Positions 8,182-17,692 of a stretch of DNA of 64,000 nucleotides are shown one piece after another (position 1 is the first letter of the stretch; each line of letters opens with the position of its first letter). The DNA lies in the NCBI RefSeq assembly GCF_012271785.1, contig NZ_JAAWVT010000003.1:354115-418114 (forward strand), written 5' to 3'. Origin of the DNA: Paeniglutamicibacter terrestris (GTDB lineage: Bacteria; Actinomycetota; Actinomycetes; Actinomycetales; Micrococcaceae). The translations under genes and the position numbers were made by a program. The notes under the pieces are model-generated. The model saw nothing but the letters and a program-made list of their open reading frames with translations. It had not been told where the DNA came from and did not search any database.

Positions 8182-8493
8182 ATGAACACGGCACCGGCGA
8201 GGCCCGAGCGGATCGTCGTTGACCTCGGTGACTCAGGAAGCTGCACCAACGAGGTCAAAACCGCTGCAATCACTACAACGGATTTGACTGTGGAAGTGCG
8301 TATTCTCGAGTGCTGGAGCAGCTTGGAAATTCCCTTTGACTTGAGATTGTCAGGAGATCAGATCCTGGACGCTGAATGCTTGGCAGACAAACTGTGCGAT
8401 TGGTCGATGACATTTCCGATCGTGCCTTGGGTTCAAACTGCCCACCTTGGCCGAGCATCGCCTTCACGTATGGTCATTCGGCCGCGGTCCTGA
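8182..8493 (+). CDS. Small protein of unknown function
   Basis: A 103-residue frame starting 11 bases after the oxidoreductase with a good purine-rich ribosome site (GGAAGAGAAGAG). The N-terminal 75 residues (VVDLGDSG..., VEVRILECWSSLEIPFDLRL, DAECLADKLCDW) have acceptable protein-like composition. The last 25 residues look unlike the rest, as if the end were frameshifted. No family is recognised. It is probably the third gene of the operon, perhaps with a damaged 3' end. Confidence 0.5.
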   Translation: MNTAPARPERIVVDLGDSGSCTNEVKTAAITTTDLTVEVRILECWSSLEIPFDLRLSGDQILDAECLADKLCDWSMTFPIVPWVQTAHLGRASPSRMVIRPRS

Positions 8494-8683
8494 TCGGGGA
8501 CATTACCAACACCCGAATGCTTGACTTGCGCCAATGTGGTTGAGGTGGTTCGGAAGGCATACCATCGTTTCGGTTTTAGTCGGCCTGCTCCGACCACCCA
8601 TTCCCGCCACGTATTGATGGTCACCAAGCCGTAACCAACGGATACCGCCAAGATCACTGTTCAGCAAACTCTGAAATGAGTCG

Positions 8684-10543
8684 ATGAAAGCCATCCGCAA
8701 GTACCCCATGATCACCGTCACCCTTTTGATCGGGGGGCTGGTATTGCTGCTCTCGATTTTGGGTCTGGAAACCGTTGCCCAATGGATCGCCAGTGCTTTT
8801 GCCGTGGCCGCCGGCCTGCAACGAGGAACAGGGATGGTCCGCGAAATGATCCATGGACGGTGGGGTGTGGATGTCCTTGCCGTCACGGCCATTGCCAGCA
8901 CGATCGCCGTGGGTGAGTATGTCGCTGCCCTGATCGTCGTACTTATGCTCTACGGTGGTTCTGCTCTGGAAACCCATGCATCGGGAAGAGCGAAGGCAGA
9001 ACTCCATGCTTTGCTGGCGCGTACCCCCCAAATTGCCCACCGGGAAGTCAACGGAGGGCTGTTGGAAAATGTTGCCGTGACGGAGGTTGTGGCCGGTGAC
9101 CTCCTAGTCCTGCGTCCGGCCGAGGTGGTACCGGTCGACGGACTCTTACTCTCTGCCAGGGGGTCCTTCGATGAGTCCGTCATTACCGGCGAAAGCCTTC
9201 CGGTCGATATGATCAAAGGCGATGTGATTCTCAGCGGCTCGGTCAATGGCGTGTCCGCCGTACGCATGCGGGCCACCGCCTCGGTGACCAATTCCCAATA
9301 CAGCCGCATTGTCTCGTTGGTGGGAAATGCGGCAGCCAGCCGTGCCCCGGTGGTCCGTCTCGCAGACCGCTACGCCGTCCCCTTTACTTTTCTGGCCTTG
9401 GCTCTTGGGGGAGGCGCCTGGCTACTTAGCGGAGAGGCCTCGCGGTTCGCCGAGGTAATGGTCGTCGCAACCCCTTGTCCGTTGCTGATTGCGGCCCCAG
9501 TGGCGTTCCTCGGCGGCATGAGTAGGGCCGCCAGAAACGGGATCATTGTCAAGAGCGGCGGCACCCTTGAACAACTGGCCCGAATCAGAACGGCCGTCTT
9601 TGATAAGACCGGTACCTTGACGCAAGGACGTCCCACGCTGGCAGAGGTCAGGACGGCCGGCGGCCCCGCACCGGTCGCCAGCGAGCTGGAAGTGCTTGGA
9701 TCTGCGGCCTCGGCGGAATTGCACTCCTCCCATGTCCTTGCGGCCTCCGTGGTCGCCTCGGCACAGGACCGAGGGGTGGAACTGTCGGTGCCGTCCGACG
9801 CGGTTGAACACGCCACTGATGGGGTAGCCGCACTGGTGGACGGGTGCCGTGTTGTCGTTGGGAAACGATTGTTTGTCGAGGCCAGCGTCGGTCCGATCAA
9901 GGAAGAGCCGCTCACCGGTGGCCAGCTTGCCGTCTATGTCGGGTTCGACAACGTCTATGCCGGCGCCCTCATCATGAGCGACCCGTTGAGGAGCAACGCC
10001 GTGAAGACGCTGGACAGGTTGACAGCACTGGGGATTCAGCGCACCGTGATGGTTACTGGTGACGCCCAGACGACGGCGGAGCACATCGCCGGCTTGGCCG
10101 GCATCGCCGAAGTTCTGGCAGGTTGTCGGCCGGAGGACAAAGTCCGCATCGTTCGAGACTTGACTCCGGGGCGGGTCATGATGGTCGGAGACGGCGTCAA
10201 CGATGCACCGGTCCTGGCGGCTGCCGATGTGGGGGTGGCCATGGGGGCCCGGGGTTCAACGGCCGCTAGCGAATCCGCAGACGTGGTGATCATGGTGGAT
10301 GACCTGTCCAAGGTGGCCGATGCTGCACGCATTGGCAAAGACACCATTCGGATAGCAGTCCAGAGCATCTGGATAGGCCTCGCGCTGAGCGTGATGTTGA
10401 TGGGGCTGGCCGCGGTGGGTTACGTTCCGGCGATTGCCGGGGCGCTGAGCCAAGAGTTGGTCGACCTGGCCACCATTCTCAATGCGCTGCGGGCGCTCAA
10501 GCCAGGGGAACGCTCCTCAGGAGTCCGTGGGGCATCGCAGTGA
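8684..10543 (+). CDS. Heavy-metal P-type ATPase with TPC motif
   Basis: A 619-residue P1B-type ATPase. The actuator motif is TGES (about 168-171), the intramembrane metal motif is TPCPLL (263-268) in place of CPC, the phosphorylation site is Asp307 in DKTGTLT, and the hinge is GDGVNDAP. There is no N-terminal metal-binding domain; the protein begins directly with membrane helices. The late membrane segment SQELVDLATILNALRAL ends the core. The TPC form belongs to the less studied P1B groups, for which nickel, iron or cobalt export has been proposed. Metal specificity is open. Its place among Usp, Hsp20 and BON genes recalls the CtpF-type pumps of dormancy regulons. Confidence 0.93.
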   Translation: MKAIRKYPMITVTLLIGGLVLLLSILGLETVAQWIASAFAVAAGLQRGTGMVREMIHGRWGVDVLAVTAIASTIAVGEYVAALIVVLMLYGGSALETHASGRAKAELHALLARTPQIAHREVNGGLLENVAVTEVVAGDLLVLRPAEVVPVDGLLLSARGSFDESVITGESLPVDMIKGDVILSGSVNGVSAVRMRATASVTNSQYSRIVSLVGNAAASRAPVVRLADRYAVPFTFLALALGGGAWLLSGEASRFAEVMVVATPCPLLIAAPVAFLGGMSRAARNGIIVKSGGTLEQLARIRTAVFDKTGTLTQGRPTLAEVRTAGGPAPVASELEVLGSAASAELHSSHVLAASVVASAQDRGVELSVPSDAVEHATDGVAALVDGCRVVVGKRLFVEASVGPIKEEPLTGGQLAVYVGFDNVYAGALIMSDPLRSNAVKTLDRLTALGIQRTVMVTGDAQTTAEHIAGLAGIAEVLAGCRPEDKVRIVRDLTPGRVMMVGDGVNDAPVLAAADVGVAMGARGSTAASESADVVIMVDDLSKVADAARIGKDTIRIAVQSIWIGLALSVMLMGLAAVGYVPAIAGALSQELVDLATILNALRALKPGERSSGVRGASQ

Positions 10544-11185
10544 CAGGCTGAGACCCTGTCCTAAAATATCCGGAGTGCATCCTCGTCGCCGAGCAAAAAA
10601 TTATCACCCGGACTTCGCCCGTGGGGGCTACAAACAATAAGGGAGAGCGGCCTGCTTTCGGAGAATCCTGTCCAGCGGCTCCGATGTGCCATTCATGCCC
10701 TCTTCAGTCCCGCGCCAGACATGGAAGGGGTCCGCCGGTGCAGGCGGCCCCGACCTTTGATTCTAAGCACTGCGGGTACGCGGGTGATTGTTCCGGCAGA
10801 GTTCGTTTCTTGGTGTTCAAGAGAAGTGTAAGTCAGTTCTTGCCGGTGGTGGATTGCTTAGTTTCAGCTCGGCCATAGAGCTACTCTCTAAGTCAAATTG
10901 TCCTGTAATTGGTAGCTCGGATAGAGCAAGCACCGTGCCCTAGCGACCGGCGGGTAGGTTGCTTTTCGTGACTTGAGCTGTCCTTTCTGACTTCCCTGCC
11001 TTGCATCTGGGGGCGGTCGTCCTTAGTACTGCTACGACCACGAGCGTCACTATGATCCAGGACCCAACCATGTGGCTTTAGACCCTTCCGTCCGTCCGGT
11101 GAACCGTGGAGTGTTGAGGTGCCATGGTGTTGAGGTGGCATGCCAGCGCCAGGGTTCCGGCCCGTTAGTGTGAGGAGGGGGGACC
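10544..11185. other. Gene-free stretch
   Basis: A short hairpin (GACAGG/CCTGTC, 10541-10560) just after the ATPase stop may be a weak terminator. No reading frame in the remaining 620 bases resembles a protein. Confidence 0.4.
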
Positions 11186-11497
11186 ATGTCGCTCTCGGCT
11201 CGTGAAGAAGAGATCCTGCAATCCCTGGAAAAGGCTTTGTCAGACCAGTATCCCGTGCTTGAAAGAAGACTAAAGCACTTCGCGAATCTCTCCGGCGGTG
11301 GTTGGATGGTGGGCATCGGGTTCCTGTATCTCCTTCCGGGACTGGGACTGTTGTTCTTGGGTTTGTTCAGCAGCTCCACGTGGTTGGGCATCGTGGCGTT
11401 CCTCGTCTTGAACGGTGGCGCATATCTCGCGTCAGTGAGGGTGAATCCCGTTAGCCTGCTTCGCCCGAACCGCGCGCAATCCGCTCCTTCCACATGA
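11186..11497 (+). CDS. DUF3040-like membrane protein
   Basis: A 103-residue protein. It starts MSLSAREEEILQSLEKAL, the signature opening of DUF3040 proteins, followed by a segment WMVGIGFLYLLPGLGLLFLG and a second hydrophobic stretch, giving two membrane helices. DUF3040 proteins are common in actinobacteria and have no assigned function. A strong GGAGG site precedes the ATG. It is isolated between the ATPase and the convergent kinase gene. Confidence 0.78.
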   Translation: MSLSAREEEILQSLEKALSDQYPVLERRLKHFANLSGGGWMVGIGFLYLLPGLGLLFLGLFSSSTWLGIVAFLVLNGGAYLASVRVNPVSLLRPNRAQSAPST

Positions 11498-11698
11498 CGT
11501 GGAACCCCCTGCCGGCAGTAGGAGCCTAACCGCCGCGCAATGACTGAGCGCGCTGGGAATGTGCGCTTCTTCCGCCCAAGCTTTGGGTTGCATCACGACG
11601 GATCAAGTACAGACACAAGAATATTGAATCGATGCACGTCATCGCCGCGTTAAACGACGGCCGGGTCTAAGAATCCCTTCCACGCTGCGGATGTTTCC

Positions 11699-13441
11699 CT
11701 ACGTCCTAGTCGTTTCTCCCAAGCTGGTGCCAAGAGGTGCCGTCCATTCAAACCGAGTCCCCTGGTCCTGAGAACTCTTGACCAGAAAAGTTCCGTTGAG
11801 TTCCTGGGCCCGTGCTTTCATGTTGTCCAGCCCGTTCCGGCCCTTGAGCCTGCGGAAACCACATCCGTCGTCGACCACTGCCACCATGATCTTCTCGGTG
11901 TCGACATCCACGCGAACGTTGATGCTCTCCGCCTTCGCGTGGTGTACGGCGTTGCTGAGGCCTTCGGAGATGACGGCCAAGACATGACCTTCCATGGCCA
12001 ATGGGACGAGCCGGTCAATGCCCTCTCCGAGGTGGAGGCCGGGCGCAAACGGCAAGGTGGCGGAAAGCTTCCGGACCACCTGACTGATTCTGTTGCTCAG
12101 CGATCGCACGGTGTCTCGCGGTTCCTGAAGTGAATGGATTGTCTCACGGATATCGGCCATGGTTGAGTCGAGTTCTTCCGTAATGGCATCAATGCGTTCC
12201 AGCGCCACGGGCTCGGTCGTGAAGAGGGCCAGGCTTTTGGTGCTGAGGCCCGCGGCAAATATCCGCTGAATCACCAGATCGTGCAGGTCCTTGGCGATGC
12301 GGTCCCGGTCGGCAAAGACGGCAGATTCCTCCCGGTTCCCGGACACGCGCATCAGTTCCAATGCCAGGGCGGATTGGCGTCCGTATTTCCCAGCTAGGAT
12401 GTTTTCGTGGTCGCTATAGGGCTGTTCCCCGGGACCGCGTGCCAGGATCAGGAAATCATCACCTACTGCGCCTGAACTCAGGGCGATCAGTAGGGCCGGT
12501 CCGATCCCGGATTCCTTTTCGGCGCGAGGCAAGTGCGGGGACAGGTCAAGGGCAACAGCTTTGTTCGTTTCGTGTGCCCTTCGCATCGGGCCCTCCCCGA
12601 GGTGAAACGATCGGTGCAGGAACTCCGGGGCAAGTAATCCGGCCCCTGCAGAAATCCGAAGGGTTCCCTGGTCGCCATCACGGAGGCCGACCAGAGCCAG
12701 TGCCGCACGGGAGGCTTCCAACCCCTGACGGGCGACAATGGTTTGCCCCGATCTCTTTTCCTCGTTTGTCCGGTCCAGCATCTGCACGGCCACCTGCATG
12801 CTTGCTTCCATCCAACGGGTGCGCAAGTGAGCCTCATCAAATAGCTGCGCGTTTTCAATGGCGAATCCCGCCGCGACGGCCAATACGACGGTCAAATCCT
12901 CATCGGCGGCAGTGAATGGTTCACCACCACGTTTTTCGGTGAGATACAGATTTCCGAAGACGACATCGTGGATGCGGATGGGGACGCCGAGGAAGGACCT
13001 CATTTGAGGGTGAAATCGTGGAAACCCCACGGACGCAGGATGCGTGTGAAGGTCCTGCAGCCGGATCGGGTGGGGATCGCGCATGAGCACGCCAAGGACC
13101 CCCTGGCCGGTGGGCAATGGTCCGAGGCATTCGACCGTTTCGTCATCGATTCCCTCGGTGATGAAGCGGCTCAGCGTCTGCCCGTCCCCGACGACTCCCA
13201 GCGCCCCATACCTGGCATCGGTGAGCTTGCATGCCGACTGAACAATATGCTGCAGGACTGAGTCCAGACTCAGGTCCTGGGAAATGGCGATGACCGAAGA
13301 CAGTAGTCCCTGCATGCGTGTCTGGAACTGGACTAATTCCTCCACACTGGTGCTCAAGACCGTGCGGATATCCTCCAAGCCAGGGGTCGGAGCGGAAGAC
13401 CGTTCCACTAGGGGGCGGGGGTCCGCCGATGAAGACTCCAT
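11699..13441 (-). CDS. DosS/DosT-like GAF sensor histidine kinase
   Basis: A 580-residue cytosolic kinase: GAF domain (about 60-205), second GAF-like domain (about 220-370), HisKA_3 dimerisation segment with phospho-acceptor His387 (AKDLHDLVIQR), and HATPase domain (DGCGF, GLDNM). The first GAF carries HPASVGFPRFHPQMRSFLG. The His of FHPQM (His144) aligns with the proximal heme ligand His149 of M. tuberculosis DosS, suggesting a heme oxygen, NO or CO sensor. The length nearly matches DosS (578). The ATG at 13441 is chosen for its GGAGAG site and homology. No response regulator gene is adjacent. The island around it (usp, hsp20, metal ATPase) is a typical DosR target set. Confidence 0.92.
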   Translation of the reverse strand: MESSSADPRPLVERSSAPTPGLEDIRTVLSTSVEELVQFQTRMQGLLSSVIAISQDLSLDSVLQHIVQSACKLTDARYGALGVVGDGQTLSRFITEGIDDETVECLGPLPTGQGVLGVLMRDPHPIRLQDLHTHPASVGFPRFHPQMRSFLGVPIRIHDVVFGNLYLTEKRGGEPFTAADEDLTVVLAVAAGFAIENAQLFDEAHLRTRWMEASMQVAVQMLDRTNEEKRSGQTIVARQGLEASRAALALVGLRDGDQGTLRISAGAGLLAPEFLHRSFHLGEGPMRRAHETNKAVALDLSPHLPRAEKESGIGPALLIALSSGAVGDDFLILARGPGEQPYSDHENILAGKYGRQSALALELMRVSGNREESAVFADRDRIAKDLHDLVIQRIFAAGLSTKSLALFTTEPVALERIDAITEELDSTMADIRETIHSLQEPRDTVRSLSNRISQVVRKLSATLPFAPGLHLGEGIDRLVPLAMEGHVLAVISEGLSNAVHHAKAESINVRVDVDTEKIMVAVVDDGCGFRRLKGRNGLDNMKARAQELNGTFLVKSSQDQGTRFEWTAPLGTSLGETTRT

Positions 13442-13815
13442 GGTCTCTCCGTCCAAGTGCCGCAGGGGACTGACTTCCGGGGGCCGCGTCTTGACCGAGG
13501 ATAGCCAACAGGCTACGCCCACTGGCTCTTGAACACCAGCAAGAGACCCTACAGGATCCGGGATGAGTCAACGGCAGATTTCCCCGGTTCGGAACCACGC
13601 TACCGGGGTTCCGACCTTGGCAAGCCCCGGGGCACAGAAATGGATGTGGTCCATGCCGGGGGCCAAAATGGTGCAGTGCATGGAAAGGACAGCTCTCCGG
13701 AGAAAGGGGGACGGGACGTTTGGCCCTACCGCCACGAAGCGCGGTGGCCAACGCTGGGGTAGGTCAAATCGCCGCTTTTCTGCGGCAACAACCCACACCT
13801 AGTAGGAGAAATGTC
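13442..13815. promoter_or_regulatory. Divergent control region, kinase / hsp20
   Basis: No protein-like frame is found in these 374 bases. They hold the DosR-like box listed separately and, presumably, both promoters. Confidence 0.5.
13713..13727 (+). promoter_or_regulatory. DosR-like box upstream of hsp20
   Basis: GGGACGTTTGGCCCT closely follows the DosR consensus GGGACTTTNGTCCC, an imperfect inverted repeat, and ends 88 bases before the hsp20 start codon. Activation of hspX through such boxes is established in mycobacteria. Use here by a DosR homologue is inferred. Confidence 0.55.
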
Positions 13816-14280
13816 ATGAACGAAATTCTCAGGTCGCCGCGCCAGTCCGCGGTGTCGAGGTCCCCTTTCGACCTGTTCGCAAAGTCCCCATTCGGCATGC
13901 TCGATTCCCTGCAACGGCTCTTTGACGGGGAAAACGAAAACTCCACCATGAGGGTGGAGGAGTTCGTTGAGGACAACTCGTTGGTTGTTCGGGCCGAACT
14001 GCCCGGCATCGACCCCGACAAGGATGTGGAGGTGTCGGTCGCCGACGGGATCCTGAGCATCAGTGCCCACCGCGAGGACACCTCGGAGACTCGTTCGGAG
14101 GGCAGATACCGCTCCGAGTTCCGCTACGGATCGATGCTGCGAAGGATTGCTCTTCCGGAAGGCGTAGGCGAGTCCGAGGTAAAAGCCTCCTACAAGGACG
14201 GCATCTTGGAGGTCCGCGCACCGATGCCGGCCCAGAAGCCCGCCCCCGAGACCACCAAGGTGGCCATCACTACGGAATAG
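13816..14280 (+). CDS. Hsp20/alpha-crystallin small heat-shock protein
   Basis: A 154-residue Hsp20 protein: variable N-terminus (about 1-48), alpha-crystallin domain (about 50-140; RVEEFVEDNSLVVRAELPG, VSVADGILSISA, RSEFRYGSMLRRIALP, GILEVRAP) and a short tail. It acts as an ATP-independent holdase for unfolding proteins. The ATG at 13816 has an AGGAG site. The close DosR-like box and the kinase next door suggest hypoxic induction like HspX. It is 51 bases upstream of the BON-domain gene and is probably cotranscribed with it. Confidence 0.95.
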   Translation: MNEILRSPRQSAVSRSPFDLFAKSPFGMLDSLQRLFDGENENSTMRVEEFVEDNSLVVRAELPGIDPDKDVEVSVADGILSISAHREDTSETRSEGRYRSEFRYGSMLRRIALPEGVGESEVKASYKDGILEVRAPMPAQKPAPETTKVAITTE

Positions 14281-14331
14281 GAAAGCATTGCCCGCCGAAT
14301 CGACTCGCAGCCCACCAAGACCAAGGACATC

Positions 14332-15000
14332 ATGGAGAATCATCCCGCACCCACCGACCGCACCGTTCAAGCCGCCGTCGAATCCGAACTCCGGTGGACA
14401 CCTGACGTGGAGGCAGCACACATCGGGGTGAGCGTGCAGGACCATGCCGTCACCTTGAGCGGTGAAGTTGCCAACTACCCCGAACGGCTGGCCGCCCAGC
14501 GGGCGGCACTGCGCGTGAAAGGGGTTTCCGCTGTGGCCGACGAGCTCTCGGTCCACTACTCCGGGGCGCCGAAGACAGACGGGGACATCGCCGAATCGGT
14601 GGGATACGTGCTCAACAACCACGCGAGCATTCCTCCGGGATCGGTCAAGGCCACGGTCCGCAACCACGTGGTGACACTCACCGGAACGGTGCCCTGGAAT
14701 TACCAGCGGGAAGAGGCTGCCAAGGCCATCGGAGCGGTCACCGGGGTGAACCTCGTGGAGAACCACATCGGATTGCCCCAGCAGCCCTCCGCGACCGTCT
14801 TGGCGGACAGGATCAAGGACGCGCTAGCCCGGAATGCCGCACTCGCGGCGCGGAACATCAAGGTTTCCGTCCAGGGTGACCGCGTCACCCTGAGCGGGTA
14901 TCTGCCCTCTTGGTTTGAGAAGAAGCAGGCCGGGCTTGCTGCTTGGGCGGCTCCGCACGTGGGATCGGTCCAGAACAACATCACCATCGGCCTGGAATGA
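14332..15000 (+). CDS. Triple BON-domain protein
   Basis: A 222-residue protein made of three BON domains (about 8-75, 80-147 and 153-220), each with the pattern hydrophobic-V-x-G-x-V-x-L-x-G (VSVQDHAVTLSGEVANY, ATVRNHVVTLTGTVPWN, VSVQGDRVTLSGYLPSW). No signal peptide is visible, so it is probably cytosolic, unlike the periplasmic OsmY. BON domains bind lipids, small ligands or polysaccharide. Such multi-BON proteins accompany Hsp20 and Usp genes in actinobacterial stress regulons. Confidence 0.9.
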   Translation: MENHPAPTDRTVQAAVESELRWTPDVEAAHIGVSVQDHAVTLSGEVANYPERLAAQRAALRVKGVSAVADELSVHYSGAPKTDGDIAESVGYVLNNHASIPPGSVKATVRNHVVTLTGTVPWNYQREEAAKAIGAVTGVNLVENHIGLPQQPSATVLADRIKDALARNAALAARNIKVSVQGDRVTLSGYLPSWFEKKQAGLAAWAAPHVGSVQNNITIGLE

Positions 15001-15206
15001 CCTGACCGCGAGGCCGGGCATTTCCTGGCCGCACGGGTGCACTTGACACAAGGCTTGCATGAGATCGCCTACAGCGGGAGATCTGCGATAACTCCGCAAA
15101 CACGCTGTGGTGCTTCCCGTTGCAGTCCGTACCTCGATCGACGAAGCAGCCCGGAAGGATCAACCCCGGGTGAACAAGATCGCTATTTGAAAGGAGGTGG
15201 GACACA

Positions 15207-16289
15207 ATGCGCACCTTTGGTATTGAGGAAGAGTTCTTTGTTGTTGAACCGCTGACTGGTCTACCCGGCGTGCCGCATGCCTCGGCTCGGAGCGAACTGC
15301 TGGCTCTGAGCATCGGCGGTGCCGGGACACGCAGCGAGTTTCTCGCCTGCCAGTTGGAAGGGGTTGGCCCGATCTGCACCGAGGGTTTCGAAGCACTTGA
15401 GTCGGCGCAAATGTACCGCAAGGCCTTGGCCCACGCGGTTAGGGACTTGGGATACCACGCAGTGGCGCTGGGAACTCCGCCGCGCATTTCGACGGCTCCG
15501 GCCGTGGTGAGCTCCGGCGACAGGTACCGCGCGATCCATTCCTTGTGTGGGGAGCTCGCCACCTCGCACTACCTTTCGGGCTTGCACGTGCACGTGCAGG
15601 TGGAGGACCTCGATTCCGGCATCATAGCGCTGAACCAGTTGCGGCGCTGGCTTCCGGCCTTGACGGCGTGTGGGGCAAACTCGCCCTATTGGCGCGGACA
15701 TGACACCGGATTCGCGTCCTGGCGGACCATTCGCTATCGGCAGTGGGCACTCCAAGGCATACCGCCGTACTTCTCAGATGCGCAGGAATACACCGATCGG
15801 ATGCGATTCGTCCTTGATGCCGATATAGTGCTGGATCCGGGCCATGTGAGGTGGGGTGCCCGGCTTTCCTCCTCGTTACCAACTATCGAGGTCCGGGTGG
15901 CAGACACTCAAATGAAAGCCTCGAATTCCATCCTGCTGGCTCTAATTATCAGATCCCTGGTCGACGCCAGTCTGACGGGGGAACCTGAAGGCTTCCAACC
16001 GATGCCAGAAGCCATTGATATTGCCCAATGGCAAGCGGCAAAATTCGGTTTGCACGGCAATAACTTCGATCCCACGGACGGGAGAAAGACGTCCGCTACT
16101 GGGATGATGCACCGGCTGATGGAATACATCCGTGATGCGTTGAAGCGGAATGGGGATTATGAGTATGTCACCGCAGGGCTCTCGGGGATCCTGCAGCAGG
16201 GAACGGGGGCCAGTATTCAACGCCGGCACTTCAAACAGGGCGGTTTCACCGCCGTGCTGGATGAAGCAGCCCTCGCCATCGCTGACTAG
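15207..16289 (+). CDS. YbdK-type carboxylate-amine ligase (GCS2 family)
   Basis: A 360-residue protein of the glutamate-cysteine ligase type 2 family. It starts MRTFGIEEEFFVVEPLTGLP, with the family's GIEEE substrate and metal site, and continues with HLSGLHVHVQVEDL-type and RWGARLSSSLPTIEVRVADT segments. YbdK enzymes have weak gamma-glutamylcysteine synthetase activity, and the true substrate is often unknown. Actinobacteria use mycothiol, so a glutathione role is not assumed. A very strong AAAGGAGGTG ribosome site precedes the ATG. It follows the BON gene by 206 bases. Confidence 0.92.
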   Translation: MRTFGIEEEFFVVEPLTGLPGVPHASARSELLALSIGGAGTRSEFLACQLEGVGPICTEGFEALESAQMYRKALAHAVRDLGYHAVALGTPPRISTAPAVVSSGDRYRAIHSLCGELATSHYLSGLHVHVQVEDLDSGIIALNQLRRWLPALTACGANSPYWRGHDTGFASWRTIRYRQWALQGIPPYFSDAQEYTDRMRFVLDADIVLDPGHVRWGARLSSSLPTIEVRVADTQMKASNSILLALIIRSLVDASLTGEPEGFQPMPEAIDIAQWQAAKFGLHGNNFDPTDGRKTSATGMMHRLMEYIRDALKRNGDYEYVTAGLSGILQQGTGASIQRRHFKQGGFTAVLDEAALAIAD

Positions 16290-16452
16290 CGCGGGTGCAT
16301 TCGCGGCCGCGAGCTGGCGTGAGGTCAACGGCCTAGTCGTGTTGGCTGCCCCGCGGCAGTGGGGTGTGGGTCATCATCCCCAAGGATTTTGACGTTCAAC
16401 GCCAAACGTATGTCTCCGGCGAACACATTTGGCTGAAGGCCTGCAGCTGAGA

Positions 16453-16719
16453 TCACCGCGTCGAGCCCTGACCGCGGCGGAGTACCGAGAGCCTGGCAGT
16501 ATATTCATTCTCATCGATTTCACCGCGGGCAAACCGCTCGGCGAGCAGGTCTTCTGCCATGTTGCGACCCGGCGCTTCGCCCTCGTATCGCCGGTTGGAG
16601 ACGCCCGCGGACCGGCCGAACAAGATGACCGTCGTAATGATGACACCCCAAAACAAGACAACGCTGAGGATCATCAGGACATTGCCCAACCCGCCCATGT
16701 CTTGGTTCCAATTCATCAT
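16453..16719 (-). CDS. SHOCT-domain small membrane protein
   Basis: An 88-residue protein with one N-terminal transmembrane helix (VLMILSVVLFWGVIITTVIL) and a C-terminal SHOCT motif (AEDLLAERFARGEIDENEY, then LSVLRR). SHOCT domains are short oligomerisation modules. The start is placed at the MM pair near 16719 because a GGAAG site precedes it; the frame stays open another 39 bases upstream. It is convergent with the YbdK-type gene and fits the stress gene set. Function unknown. Confidence 0.8.
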   Translation of the reverse strand: MMNWNQDMGGLGNVLMILSVVLFWGVIITTVILFGRSAGVSNRRYEGEAPGRNMAEDLLAERFARGEIDENEYTARLSVLRRGQGSTR

Positions 16720-17692
16720 GACGGTTTCCTTCCGTACCTCAAATAGTCGCTGACTCATCCTTCACTATCGAGGGCGGTTTCGGATGGTGACAGAGTCTTT
16801 GGTCCCAGAGAGGCCGGGTCGACTCCTTAAGTGCCAAGACAAACCCTGCATGTAAAGAGCTCGGGGGCGGTCCACTCCCGGGGCAGGTACTGGGTGATTG
16901 TTGCTGCCAGGATTCAACCCGCGCAGCCATAGGCACCGGCGTTCTAAGCGCGTGCACCGAAATGATCGCCGTGACCACCTGCTGCACTTACCTGAATCCG
17001 CTGCTCCTCACTCGGGTGTGGGGACATAGTGCAGAAGACTTCGAACGTGGTCTAAAGCTCAACGGGGGGTGTCCCCTTTCCATGGACCTGGGATAGCTTC
17101 CGCGGGTGGCAGCCTCCGGAGAGGAATGCATCCGCGGAAGTCTGCAACATGACGGTGGTACTTACCCAGGTGTCCTAAATATTGGGAAGGGCGATTCCGA
17201 ATCGGAGGTTCGAGACCGAACACCGGCAGCTAGGTCCAGGGTGTTCGGACCGGTGGCGTTGATCTGACAGTGTGCTTAGACCATTTCGGCGATATCCGGA
17301 ATTGATGTGTCCTAGGCACCCAGACGTGTGGAGGTGGGGTCGTGACAATGGTTTGGTCCCAACCACTTCTGCCAGATGGAGGGGAGCCGCTATTGCCCGT
17401 TTCGGCTGGAGCACTCCAGAGGGAAGATCATTCCCATTGCGAGGACTCCCTCCATCGATATGGCGATCGTAAGAGGGAACGACTGGGGTCCCAACAACGC
17501 ATATTCGACGATTCTTCCCGAGCCAGGCCCGGGTCTCAGGGGCATCTGTAGTAGCGCAGTGTGACTCGAACTTTCAAAAGAAAATCCGCTTCGGGACTTT
17601 GCGCACTGGCTTGGGACCGGGGGGTGCCGTTGACTGTGAGGACGATAAGCACAACTCGCGCTCACCGAGTTTCTCGGGTAAGGCAGAAAGGA
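16720..17692. other. Gene-free stretch before SGNH hydrolase
   Basis: Almost 1 kb without a frame that looks coding on either strand. A half site TTCGGGACTTT (17590-17600) equals one arm of the DosR consensus about 95 bases before the hydrolase gene, but the other arm is poor. Confidence 0.4.

Noticed and set aside
13726..14766. 346-codon minus-strand frame over hsp20 and the BON gene
   Set aside because: It is the complement of two certain genes. Its Gly- and His-rich composition is a shadow.
16739..16987. 82-codon minus-strand frame upstream of the SHOCT gene
   Set aside because: No ribosome site, low-complexity Pro/Ser composition and no homology pattern.
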